Assembly (NCBI GenBank): GCA_016194745.1
Contig: JACQBA010000020.1
Location: forward strand, 1 to 64,000
Source: Elusimicrobiota bacterium
GTDB lineage: Bacteria > Elusimicrobiota > Elusimicrobia > UBA1565 > JACRDR01
DNA length: 64,000 nt
Direction: 5' to 3'
The first letter of the stretch is position 1. Every line of letters starts with the position of its first letter. The notes under the pieces are model-generated. The model saw only the letters and a list, made by a program, of their open reading frames with translations, was not told where the DNA came from and ran no database searches. The translations under genes and the position numbers were made by a program. This document shows positions 12,037-18,568 of the stretch, piece by piece.

Positions 12037-13032
12037 CTAGATCAGCCGGTTGCCGACTAGGACCGAGCAATGGCCGCGGACGAGGCTTCGGAGGGTGCGG
12101 CCGAGCCTCAGCGTCGCCGGCTGCGTCGCGAGAAGAGCTCCGACGCGGCCCGACGTGGGGAGCGCCGCCGTCTCGAGAACCCGCGAGATGGCGCGGAGCT
12201 CTCGGATATAGGGCGCGAAGATGCCCCGCTTGGCGGCCCGGTTCGGGCGGGCCCTGAAATCGGTCGTGCCGAGATCGTAGACGCCGGGCGCCAAGCGCTT
12301 GATGCCGCTGAAGTGGTAGAAGATAAGAGGACGCTCGTCGATCAGCACGCCGTCGTCGGACAGGCGCACGCGGCGCGTGCCCAGGTTCCACGGCCCCACG
12401 TTCGCTCCCGGCAAGGTCGACTCGACGACGCCCGCGTAGCGGTCGGTCCAGTCGTCCAAGTACTGCTGCTCGGTAAATCGCCCGGCCTCCGAGCGGTTGT
12501 AGCACCACTCGAGGCACTGCTCGCGCCAGCGGGCGAGGCAGGCGTCCGCGGTGACGCCTCGGCGGAACGTCACCCAGCCGTCGTTGTAGACCCCCGTGAA
12601 CCGGGTCCAGCCGCGAAACGGCGCCGCGTAGCGGTGCGGCGTGATCAAGATCGTGCCCGAGCCCAGCTCCTCGAACATCGGCTCCGGGTCCGCGAAGAAA
12701 TAGAGATCGGCGTCGAGATACGTGACGAGGTCCGCCTCCGGCATCCGGTCGAACACGTAACGGGGGAGACTAGGCGTGCAGGTCAGCGCGTACTCGAGCG
12801 CGCTCCGCGTCGGCCGAACGCTGGGGAGCTCCGGGTCCGCCCGCTCCAGGTCCGACAAGCGGAGCAACGTGACGTTCTTAAGGCGAAGCGCCGCGAGGGC
12901 GCGGTGGCAGTCCTCATCGAGCGCCATGATCCAGAGCCTCGACTCCGGCGCGTGCCGCAGGAGCGACGCGTGCAGCGCGAGCCCGCGCGGGAGGAATCGC
13001 GCGTCGAAGTAAGTGCAGTACGCGCGGATCAT
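12037..13032 (-). CDS. Glycosyltransferase with GT8-like DxD motif
   Basis: The product has 331 residues. TYLDADLYFFADP contains a DxD metal site and the flanking hydrophobic strand of GT-A nucleotide-sugar transferases. Later stretches such as GVYNDGWVTFRR and LIFYHFSGIKRL (C-terminal histidine) resemble GT8/LgtC-like or nucleotide-diphospho-sugar transferase families. ATG at 13032 overlaps the stop of the upstream glycosyltransferase (ATGA), so it is the third gene of a minus-strand operon. A slightly earlier in-frame GTG at 13044 is less likely. Role: polysaccharide or protein glycosylation at the cytoplasmic face; acceptor unknown. Confidence 0.7.
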   Translation of the reverse strand: MIRAYCTYFDARFLPRGLALHASLLRHAPESRLWIMALDEDCHRALAALRLKNVTLLRLSDLERADPELPSVRPTRSALEYALTCTPSLPRYVFDRMPEADLVTYLDADLYFFADPEPMFEELGSGTILITPHRYAAPFRGWTRFTGVYNDGWVTFRRGVTADACLARWREQCLEWCYNRSEAGRFTEQQYLDDWTDRYAGVVESTLPGANVGPWNLGTRRVRLSDDGVLIDERPLIFYHFSGIKRLAPGVYDLGTTDFRARPNRAAKRGIFAPYIRELRAISRVLETAALPTSGRVGALLATQPATLRLGRTLRSLVRGHCSVLVGNRLI

Positions 13033-13898
13033 CTCGCTTTCCACTTTCCGCTCGTGCGGCCGAGCTCGAAGCAGCCCTGGCGCGCGGCGGCGAGGAGCAG
13101 GTAGGACACGCCGCCTCCGGCGCGCGGACGGACCGCCTTGGCTGCGAGGCCGAGCAGATGCCGCATCCGGCGCGCGGGCGAGGAGGGGGGGCGGGCGTCC
13201 TGGGCGAAGGCGTGGAACATCGCCTCGCCCTGGCCGTAGCGGAAGTACCTGCGGCAGAGCTCGCCCAGTCCCCCGGGGTCGGCGTGCCGGGTCACCCAGC
13301 CTTCGTCGACCGCGGTGCGGCCCAAGCGGTTGACGCGGTGAGTCAGGTCCAAGTCCTCCCCGCCGGCGTGGGTGAAGCGCTCGTCGAATCCGCCGACCCG
13401 GCGGAACGTCTCGCGGCGCACCGCGAGGTTCGCGCTGGGGAGGCAGTACACGATTCCGTTCTCGCGCGCGTGGGGACGGATGAAGCGCGACGACTCGAGG
13501 AAGCGCGCGACGGTCCCGCGGGCCGCGCCGGGGACGAGCTCGACGGGGCCGCCGAAGGCGTCCGCGCCGTGGAACGCGGCCGCGCGCTCGAGCCAGGCGG
13601 GGGGGGGCACGCAGTCGTCATCGGTGAACACGATCCAGTCGGCGTTCCCGCGAAGGGCGCCGGCGTTCCTCGCCGCGGAGGGGCCGCCGCGGGTCGGGAG
13701 GACGAGGTAGCGCGCCCAGGGGTAGCGTTCCATCAGCGCTCCATAGCACGCGTCGTCGCTCCCGTCGTTGACGACGGTGAGCGTGAAGCGTTCCCGAGGG
13801 AGGGTCTGTCGGGCGAGAGCGTCCAAGAGCCGCGAGAGCGGCTCCGGCCGCCGCCGCGTCGGGACGACGACGTCGATGGCGGGCCGCTCAGTCGTCAC
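13029..13898 (-). CDS. Family 2 glycosyltransferase
   Basis: A 289-residue GT-A enzyme. The N-terminal strand is IDVVVPTRRR, the nucleotide-binding VVNDGSDD follows, then the DxD-type metal motif WIVFTDDDCVPP, the acceptor-side motif GGFDERFTHAGGEDLDLTHR (ED catalytic pair) and a C-terminal helical tail. All elements expected of a complete GT2 are present. The GTG start at 13898 lies 11 nt inside the preceding gene. It probably acts with its two neighbours on one surface glycan. Confidence 0.85.
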   Translation of the reverse strand: MTTERPAIDVVVPTRRRPEPLSRLLDALARQTLPRERFTLTVVNDGSDDACYGALMERYPWARYLVLPTRGGPSAARNAGALRGNADWIVFTDDDCVPPPAWLERAAAFHGADAFGGPVELVPGAARGTVARFLESSRFIRPHARENGIVYCLPSANLAVRRETFRRVGGFDERFTHAGGEDLDLTHRVNRLGRTAVDEGWVTRHADPGGLGELCRRYFRYGQGEAMFHAFAQDARPPSSPARRMRHLLGLAAKAVRPRAGGGVSYLLLAAARQGCFELGRTSGKWKAR

Positions 13899-14721
13899 CG
13901 TCGACTCCCGCCGCCGGCGCGAGCCAGCGCCCGTACAGCCGGCCGAGGCGCTTGGCCGCGTTCAAGCCGCCTTCCCAGAGAAAAAGCTGGGGGAGGCTCA
14001 GCCGCTGCTCCGGGACCCCGTCCAAGCGCACGTTCGCCGCCTCCATGCAGAACACGCGGACCGCGAGCGTGGTCCAGCGCGTCTTCTCCGGCAGGATGCG
14101 GTGCTCCACCCAGGCCTCCGGCTCGTAGAGCACGACGCCGCGGCGCGCGAGCGAGCGGGCCATCTCGGTGTCCTCGGCGCAGGTCCCGGTCCCGGGCATC
14201 GGGTGGACGCCGACGAAGCGCTTGGCGCCCAACGCGCTCCTGCGGATGGCGAGGTTGCCGCCCACCAGATGCTCCCGCTCCGGGTCGAGCGGCTTGCGGC
14301 GGGCGCCCAAGTCGAGAAGGCCGAGGTAGGAGCGCGCGCGCGGCGAATGCAGCAGCGCGCGCGGCGGGGGGATCGTCCAGAGGGGGCGCACGGGCCCGCC
14401 GGCCGCGACGACGGCGTCGTCGTGAAAACAGCCTTCGATCGCCTTGAGCCAGCCGCGCGGAGCGAGGCAATCGTCGTCCAGGAACGCGACGACGTCGCCC
14501 GTCGCGGCGATGAGCCCGCGATTGCGCGCCGGCACGACGCCGCGCGCGTCTTCGTGTACGACCTGGACAGCGTCGGGCAGGCGCGGCGCGCCGGCCCAGG
14601 CCGGGCTGTTGTCGACGACCAACACGTCATCGGCGGGCCGATCCTGCGCGAGGGCCGAGGCGACGGCGTCCTCGAGCAGCGCCCAGCGACCGGAGCTTGG
14701 GATTACGACGGAGATCCTCAA
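13888..14721 (-). CDS. Family 2 glycosyltransferase
   Basis: A 277-residue GT2 with ISVVIPSSGR at the N-terminus, VLVVDNSPA, the metal motif VVAFLDDDCLAP, and CAEDTEMARSL as the acceptor-side ED motif. The start is set to TTG 14721 because GGAGG lies five bases upstream. Longer versions back to 14796 would run through the promoter and start of the divergent gene at 14777 and are rejected. First gene of the three-gene glycosyltransferase operon. Confidence 0.85.
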   Translation of the reverse strand: MRISVVIPSSGRWALLEDAVASALAQDRPADDVLVVDNSPAWAGAPRLPDAVQVVHEDARGVVPARNRGLIAATGDVVAFLDDDCLAPRGWLKAIEGCFHDDAVVAAGGPVRPLWTIPPPRALLHSPRARSYLGLLDLGARRKPLDPEREHLVGGNLAIRRSALGAKRFVGVHPMPGTGTCAEDTEMARSLARRGVVLYEPEAWVEHRILPEKTRWTTLAVRVFCMEAANVRLDGVPEQRLSLPQLFLWEGGLNAAKRLGRLYGRWLAPAAGVDGDD

Positions 14722-14762
14722 CGTTTCCTCCGAGTTCCCGGATGGTAGCAAATCACAAATGC

Positions 14763-14768
14763 CATAAT
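14763..14768 (+). promoter_or_regulatory. -10 box (CATAAT) 8 nt before ATG
   Basis: CATAAT plus eight bases precedes the ATG at 14777. It sits in the 55-nt divergent gap between the glycosyltransferase operon and the SGNH protein gene. No clear -35 element. Confidence 0.45.
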
Positions 14769-14776
14769 GGCGCGTC

Positions 14777-16429
14777 ATGCGGCGGGATCGGCTCATCCAC
14801 CTTTGGCTCGCGCTGGGAGTCCTCGCGTGCGCGCTCCTCTCGGCCGAGATCGTCCTCTACGCGAACAACACCCTCGAGCGCCACCCGCGCTGGATGAGCG
14901 CCAAGCCTTATCTGGCGCGCGAGGTCATGGGAGCCGCCGCAGCCCTCAAGACGCGCAACCTCACGCAGCGCAACCGCCTGAACCTGCACCGCTGGTTCGG
15001 ATTCAACGAGCTCCTATTCAACGAGCCCTTCGCTCCCGGACGCATACGCCTGCGCTTTCGCTTGAGCGCGGGTTCCTTGGACATCCTCTTCAACAAGACC
15101 GCCGCTCGATTTTCCGCGATCCGCCTGAGCGCCGATCCGAGGTTCCCGAACGCGCATATCCAGGGCGAGACGGGGGGGCGATTTACGTCGGTGAATGAGC
15201 TCGCGCCGGCGACGCTCGCCTTGGGCTGGCATCGCCTCGAGCTGTCGTTCGCCGGCGGACGAGGCGAGGTTTGGGTCGACGGCAAGCGGCTGTGGGAGAT
15301 CGACGAGGCGCCGCTGCCGCTGCAGGTCGCGGGCGTGCGCGCGGGCCTCGTGCGGACGTACGTCGACGACGTCGAGATCGCGGACGCGGGCGGCAAACTG
15401 CTCGCGGACGAGACGTTCCGCAATGCCGACGGCCGCTGGCGCCTCGCGGGCTTCTTCGCCGGGGTCTACGGCGCGGCGTTCGCGGCGCTGCTCATCCTCC
15501 TCGGCCGGCGGGGCGTCGCGCGCGCTCCTTTCTGGACGGGGCTCGCGGAAGGCGTGCTCGCGGCGTCTTTGCTCTTCTACTTCGCGTTCGATTTCTATTT
15601 CTGGTCGAGCCGCTATCCGTACAAGGAATACGTCCCGTGGCAGGCGGTGAAGGGGCTCGAATTCAAGACGGCCGAGGCGGCGCGCGTGCGGCTCTTCGGC
15701 TTCTTCGCCGAGCCGGCCCGGGCGCCGTCGTCGACTCCGGCCGTGGAGTTCCTCTCGCTGCGGCGGTGGCCGAAGGTCGACATCACCCAGCTTCAAATCG
15801 TCGACGGCACCGCCGCCGCGCCGCGTCTAGCCTTGGCCCAAGACCGCCCCGAGGACATCGAGAGGCTGGCCAAAGCCGCCCCCGGCAAGCGCCGGCGCCT
15901 CCTGCTCCTCGGCACCTCGCAGACGTGGGGCGCCGGCGCCGGCGCCCCGGAGGAGACGCTGGGGTATCGGCTTTTCCGCTCCTTGGCCACATCGGAGCGC
16001 GTCCCCATCGAGGTGATCAACGCGAGCTTGTCCGGGGCGGACGCGCCGCGGCTATTTGGCCGCCTCAAGACGCTCGAGGCGCTGCGTCCCGACGTGGTCG
16101 TCGTCAATCTATCCAACAACGACGGCCCCGGCCCCCGCTTCAAGGAAGCGCTGGACGACATCGCGAAGTGGTGCGAGGACCGGCATGCGCGGGCGGTGTT
16201 CGTGCTCGAGGCCTCCCACCGCGACCTCGCGCGCAAGCACGCGGTGATGCGCACCGCGGCGGGCAAAGCGGGCGTGCCCTGCCTGGATCTCAACGCCTAT
16301 CTCTTCAGCCCGGAGGTCGCGTCCTCGGGCCACCTGTGGTGGGACGAGGTGCACCTCACGTCCTACGGCCAGGAGCTGGCGGCCGAGTTCATCGCGGACG
16401 GCTTGCGCGACTCGGCGGTCCTGCGCTAG
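14777..16429 (+). CDS. Membrane-anchored SGNH/GDSL-type hydrolase with LamG-like region
   Basis: A 550-residue protein. It has an N-terminal signal anchor (residues ~8-28). An extracytoplasmic beta-rich region with WHRLELSF and GEVWVDGKRLW resembles a concanavalin/LamG-like fold. A short hydrophobic pair lies at about residues 225-285, and the C-terminal hydrolase domain begins at LLLLGTSQTWGAG (block I, Ser in GTSQT). NASLSG (block II), VVVNLSNNDG (block III, Asn) and WWDEVHLTSYGQ (block V, Asp and His) complete the catalytic set. SGNH enzymes of this layout remove or add acetyl groups on polysaccharides. The position next to the glycosyltransferase operon suggests glycan acylation control. 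Converges with the following gene with only four bases between them. Confidence 0.75.
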   Translation: MRRDRLIHLWLALGVLACALLSAEIVLYANNTLERHPRWMSAKPYLAREVMGAAAALKTRNLTQRNRLNLHRWFGFNELLFNEPFAPGRIRLRFRLSAGSLDILFNKTAARFSAIRLSADPRFPNAHIQGETGGRFTSVNELAPATLALGWHRLELSFAGGRGEVWVDGKRLWEIDEAPLPLQVAGVRAGLVRTYVDDVEIADAGGKLLADETFRNADGRWRLAGFFAGVYGAAFAALLILLGRRGVARAPFWTGLAEGVLAASLLFYFAFDFYFWSSRYPYKEYVPWQAVKGLEFKTAEAARVRLFGFFAEPARAPSSTPAVEFLSLRRWPKVDITQLQIVDGTAAAPRLALAQDRPEDIERLAKAAPGKRRRLLLLGTSQTWGAGAGAPEETLGYRLFRSLATSERVPIEVINASLSGADAPRLFGRLKTLEALRPDVVVVNLSNNDGPGPRFKEALDDIAKWCEDRHARAVFVLEASHRDLARKHAVMRTAAGKAGVPCLDLNAYLFSPEVASSGHLWWDEVHLTSYGQELAAEFIADGLRDSAVLR

Positions 16430-16433
16430 GGCG

Positions 16434-16688
16434 TTATCGGACCTTTCGGGCGAAGCGGTCCTTCAGCTTCGTCGTGATGAACGTGCCGAGGCCCTTTCCG
16501 GCGGCCGCGAGCTCCTTCATCTTGCCGATGTTCTCGGGCGCGGCGCTCTGGTTGGAGTAGCGGTAGACCGAACAGTCGGTGAAGCGGACCGTCACGGAGT
16601 CCTTCGCGATCTCGTAGCCGACGACCTTGGAATCGCCGCTCAAATTCTTGTACCGCTTGTATTGCTTGGGCCTCTTTGGAGTTAGCAT
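16434..16688 (-). CDS. Small KTSC-like domain protein
   Basis: An 84-residue basic protein. SKVVGYEIAKDSVTVRF is followed by CSVYRYSNQS and a GKGLGTFITTKLKD tail, matching the short KTSC-type domain found alone or fused to lysyl-tRNA synthetase-like and phage proteins; no enzymatic role is established. ATG 16688 is preferred over ATG 16706 because CATAAT lies six bases upstream of the former. It is transcribed separately from the SRAP gene, with a degraded gene fragment between them. Confidence 0.65.
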   Translation of the reverse strand: MLTPKRPKQYKRYKNLSGDSKVVGYEIAKDSVTVRFTDCSVYRYSNQSAAPENIGKMKELAAAGKGLGTFITTKLKDRFARKVR

Positions 16689-16694
16689 ATGTGC

Positions 16695-16700
16695 ATTATG
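16695..16700 (-). promoter_or_regulatory. -10 box (CATAAT) 6 nt before ATG
   Basis: On the minus strand CATAAT is followed by six bases and the ATG at 16688, the leaderless spacing seen throughout the window. Confidence 0.45.
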
Positions 16701-16729
16701 CGACATCTGGAGCGCGACTTCTAGGTTCT

Positions 16730-16805
16730 TCAGCGGCGTTCTACGACGGGGTAATCCTCGAAGCGCTCGACGCCGGCCGCGCCGAGCCGGAGGGGGGACC
16801 GCGCT
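16730..16805 (-). pseudogene. Remnant of a GT-C glycosyltransferase C-terminus
   Basis: Read on the minus strand, this stretch encodes ARSPLRLGAAGVERFEDY then PVVERR and a stop. It matches the last residues of the intact membrane glycosyltransferase at 20828-22192 (RSPL...KRFGDYAVVERC). No upstream part of the gene remains, because the SRAP gene ends here. It looks like the 3' scar of a lost paralogue, or of a deletion that joined this locus to yedK. Confidence 0.5.
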
Positions 16806-17586
16806 ATTTGAACTCCCCCTCGTTCCATAATTCAGCCTGCGCTTGGGAACTCGCGCTCTTTCGACGCTTGGGCTTGCGCGGCTTGCCCGGCGCGCCGTCG
16901 ACCTCCGGCGCTGCCGGCGCCGCCGTCGGCTCGAGGCAGGCCGGCACATCGTTCTTCGGCGAATTGACGAGGTCGGAGACGTGGAAAGACTCCAGGAGCA
17001 AATCGGGATAAGGCCGCAACAGCGCAAGAAGCGCCGCCGTCTGGACGGAGGGATCGAGCCAGACCTCTTCGGAATCCCGTTCCAGGATGACCGGCATCCG
17101 ATCGTGAATGTGGGTGATGCTCTTCGCGGCGTCCGTCGTGATCACCGCGAAGGAGCGCACTTCGGTCCCGTCGGGCTTTTTCCACGCGTCCCAGATCCCG
17201 GCCATCGCGAACGGCTCGCGGGACTTGAGGGCGACCCGCATCGGGACGCCTTTCTTGGCGCCGGGCAGATGTTGCCACTCGTAGAAGCCGTCCGCGAGCA
17301 CGAGGCAGCGCTGGGTCGCAAACGGCCTCTTGTAGCTCGTTTTCTCCATGATCGTATCGGCCCGGGCGTTGATCATCTTGTAGCCGATCGCCATATCCTT
17401 GGCCCAGGAGGGGATGAGTCCCCAGCGGAACATCCGAAGGCGGCGGCCCTCCTGCTCGACGACGACGGCCGTCTCTTGGCTCGGGGCGACGTTGTAGCGC
17501 GGCGCGAGTTCCGTCGGCCCGTCGATGAAGCCGAAGCGCTCTTGAAGCTCCTTTACGTTCGCCGTCCGCGAGTAGCGTCCGCACAT
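16804..17586 (-). CDS. yedK: SRAP domain protein (YedK/HMCES-type abasic-site sensor)
   Basis: The 260-residue protein starts MCGRYS, exposing Cys2, which forms the thiazolidine crosslink to abasic sites in single-stranded DNA. The other active-site elements are present: INARADTI (Asn), ADGFYEWQH (Glu) and IHDRMPVIL (His). The C-terminal ~40 residues are a basic, Lys/Arg/Pro-rich extension. HMCES/YedK proteins shield abasic sites in ssDNA during replication. The gene is divergent from the damage-type polymerase cassette, which fits the family name SOS response-associated. TAAAAT six bases before ATG gives it its own leaderless promoter. Confidence 0.92.
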   Translation of the reverse strand: MCGRYSRTANVKELQERFGFIDGPTELAPRYNVAPSQETAVVVEQEGRRLRMFRWGLIPSWAKDMAIGYKMINARADTIMEKTSYKRPFATQRCLVLADGFYEWQHLPGAKKGVPMRVALKSREPFAMAGIWDAWKKPDGTEVRSFAVITTDAAKSITHIHDRMPVILERDSEEVWLDPSVQTAALLALLRPYPDLLLESFHVSDLVNSPKNDVPACLEPTAAPAAPEVDGAPGKPRKPKRRKSASSQAQAELWNEGEFK

Positions 17587-17592
17587 GGCCCG

Positions 17593-17598
17593 ATTTTA
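17593..17598 (-). promoter_or_regulatory. -10 box (TAAAAT) of the SRAP gene
   Basis: Minus-strand TAAAAT is followed by six bases and the start codon at 17586. The LexA-like palindrome lies about 65 bases further upstream, so control of this promoter by it is possible but not obvious. Confidence 0.5.
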
Positions 17599-17630
17599 TC
17601 GCTTTCCCCCGCGGGAGTCTATTCGGCCCA

Positions 17631-17659
17631 TTGACACGCGCGGCGACTTCCATTACACT
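17631..17659 (+). promoter_or_regulatory. Sigma-70 promoter of the polymerase cassette
   Basis: A perfect -35 TTGACA (17631-17636), a 17-bp spacer and TACACT (17654-17659). Transcription would start about 7 bases downstream, inside the palindrome at 17663-17686. This is the strongest consensus promoter I found in the window. Confidence 0.75.
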
Positions 17660-17662
17660 GGG

Positions 17663-17686
17663 ATTACTGGATATTTGTCCAGTAAT
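17663..17686. promoter_or_regulatory. LexA-like palindromic operator
   Basis: ATTACTGGA and TCCAGTAAT form a perfect 9-bp inverted repeat around TATTTG. The inner layout TACTG-N10-CAGTA is that of the E. coli LexA box. It begins four bases after the -10 box and covers the expected transcription start, an ideal place for a repressor. Which repressor binds is inference; LexA of this lineage could use another sequence. Confidence 0.65.
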
Positions 17687-17691
17687 CGACG

Positions 17692-18291
17692 ATGCCGCTG
17701 CCTCCCGCCGTGAACCCCCCGCTTTGGCCCAGAGCGCTCCATCCCATGATGGGGCGCGCGGGACCTGAACCCGGCATCTACGCCGCCGCGGGGCTCGCCT
17801 GCCTGCCGTCCTGGTTCCTGTCCGCCCTCGCTCCCGCTCTCGTCGACGGCACGCGCCTGTTCTGGATCGACGCGGGCAACGGTTTCGACGCCTACGGCGC
17901 GGGCTACGCGATCCGTCGGCTCGGCGCCGACGCGCGCGCCGCGCTGCGCCGCGTCGAGCTCGCGCGGCCGTTCAACCTGTTCCAGCTCGAGACGATGGTA
18001 TGCCGCAAGCTGCCGGGCCTCTGGCGCGGCGAGCCCGTGGTCGTGTCCGATCCGTTCCCGATGCTCTACGACGAGGACGTCCATATTCGAGACGCGCGGC
18101 GGGTGCTGACCCGCGTGATCGAGGGCATGAAGGCTCTTCCGGCGGTGTGGATGGTCCTCAGCGTCGAGCGGCCCGCGCCGCGCGGGCGCGAGAGCTGGGC
18201 GCGCGAGCTCCTCTCGCACGCGAGGCACGTCGCCCGCTTGGAATCGGCCGGCGAGCGGCTGCGGCTTGCGCGCGCGAGGCCCCGTGGGTAG
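17692..18291 (+). CDS. RecA-like (P-loop-less) protein of a damage-polymerase cassette
   Basis: A 199-residue protein that looks like a RecA/SulA/ImuA-type fold: RLFWIDAGNGFDAYG as the first core strand, a helix, VELARPFNLFQLETMV, then VVVSDPFPMLYDEDV as the Walker-B-like strand, and VWMVLSVER. There is no GxxxxGK[ST] Walker A, so it probably does not hydrolyse ATP. I recall that archaeal PolB2 genes travel with inactivated RecA-like proteins, which fits this neighbourhood. It may recruit the polymerase to RecA filaments or ssDNA, as ImuA/SulA-like proteins do; that is inference. First gene of the operon, directly behind the promoter and palindrome. The next gene overlaps it by 8 nt. Confidence 0.6.
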   Translation: MPLPPAVNPPLWPRALHPMMGRAGPEPGIYAAAGLACLPSWFLSALAPALVDGTRLFWIDAGNGFDAYGAGYAIRRLGADARAALRRVELARPFNLFQLETMVCRKLPGLWRGEPVVVSDPFPMLYDEDVHIRDARRVLTRVIEGMKALPAVWMVLSVERPAPRGRESWARELLSHARHVARLESAGERLRLARARPRG

Positions 18292-18568
18292 GACGCTGCC
18301 GACGATCGTCCAGGCGCTCCGCGCCGAGGAGGAAGGCTGGAAGCATTTTCGCCGGGCGCTGCGCGCGGAGGATCAAGAGGCGTTCGACGCGCTCTGGCGC
18401 TTCGCCCGCCGCCATGCGGCGCCCGCGTCGATGGCCAGCCGCCCGATGCCGTTCGAGGCGGCCTTCATGGGCATGCTGGTCGGCCTGCAGCGCCAGGTGC
18501 TCGACGTGGAGCGCAGGATACTCGCGCTGGAACAGGCGCGCCGCGGCGATGGGAACGGAAAGGCTTGA
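18284..18568 (+). CDS. Small helical protein of the polymerase cassette
   Basis: A 94-residue product, nearly all alpha-helical by composition (LRAEEEGWKHFRRALRAED, AFDALWRFARRHA, GLQRQVLDVERRILALEQ), with a likely C-terminal coiled coil. I recognise no family. GTG 18284 overlaps the preceding stop by 8 nt, and the polymerase ATG lies 20 nt inside its 3' end, so the three products are probably made together. It may be a bridging subunit between the RecA-like protein and the polymerase. Confidence 0.6.
   Translation: MGRTLPTIVQALRAEEEGWKHFRRALRAEDQEAFDALWRFARRHAAPASMASRPMPFEAAFMGMLVGLQRQVLDVERRILALEQARRGDGNGKA

Noticed and set aside
14722..14796. Longer N-terminus for the glycosyltransferase at 13888
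   Set aside because: It would cross the divergent promoter and first codons of the SGNH gene; TTG 14721 has a GGAGG five bases upstream and begins right at the GT2 first strand.
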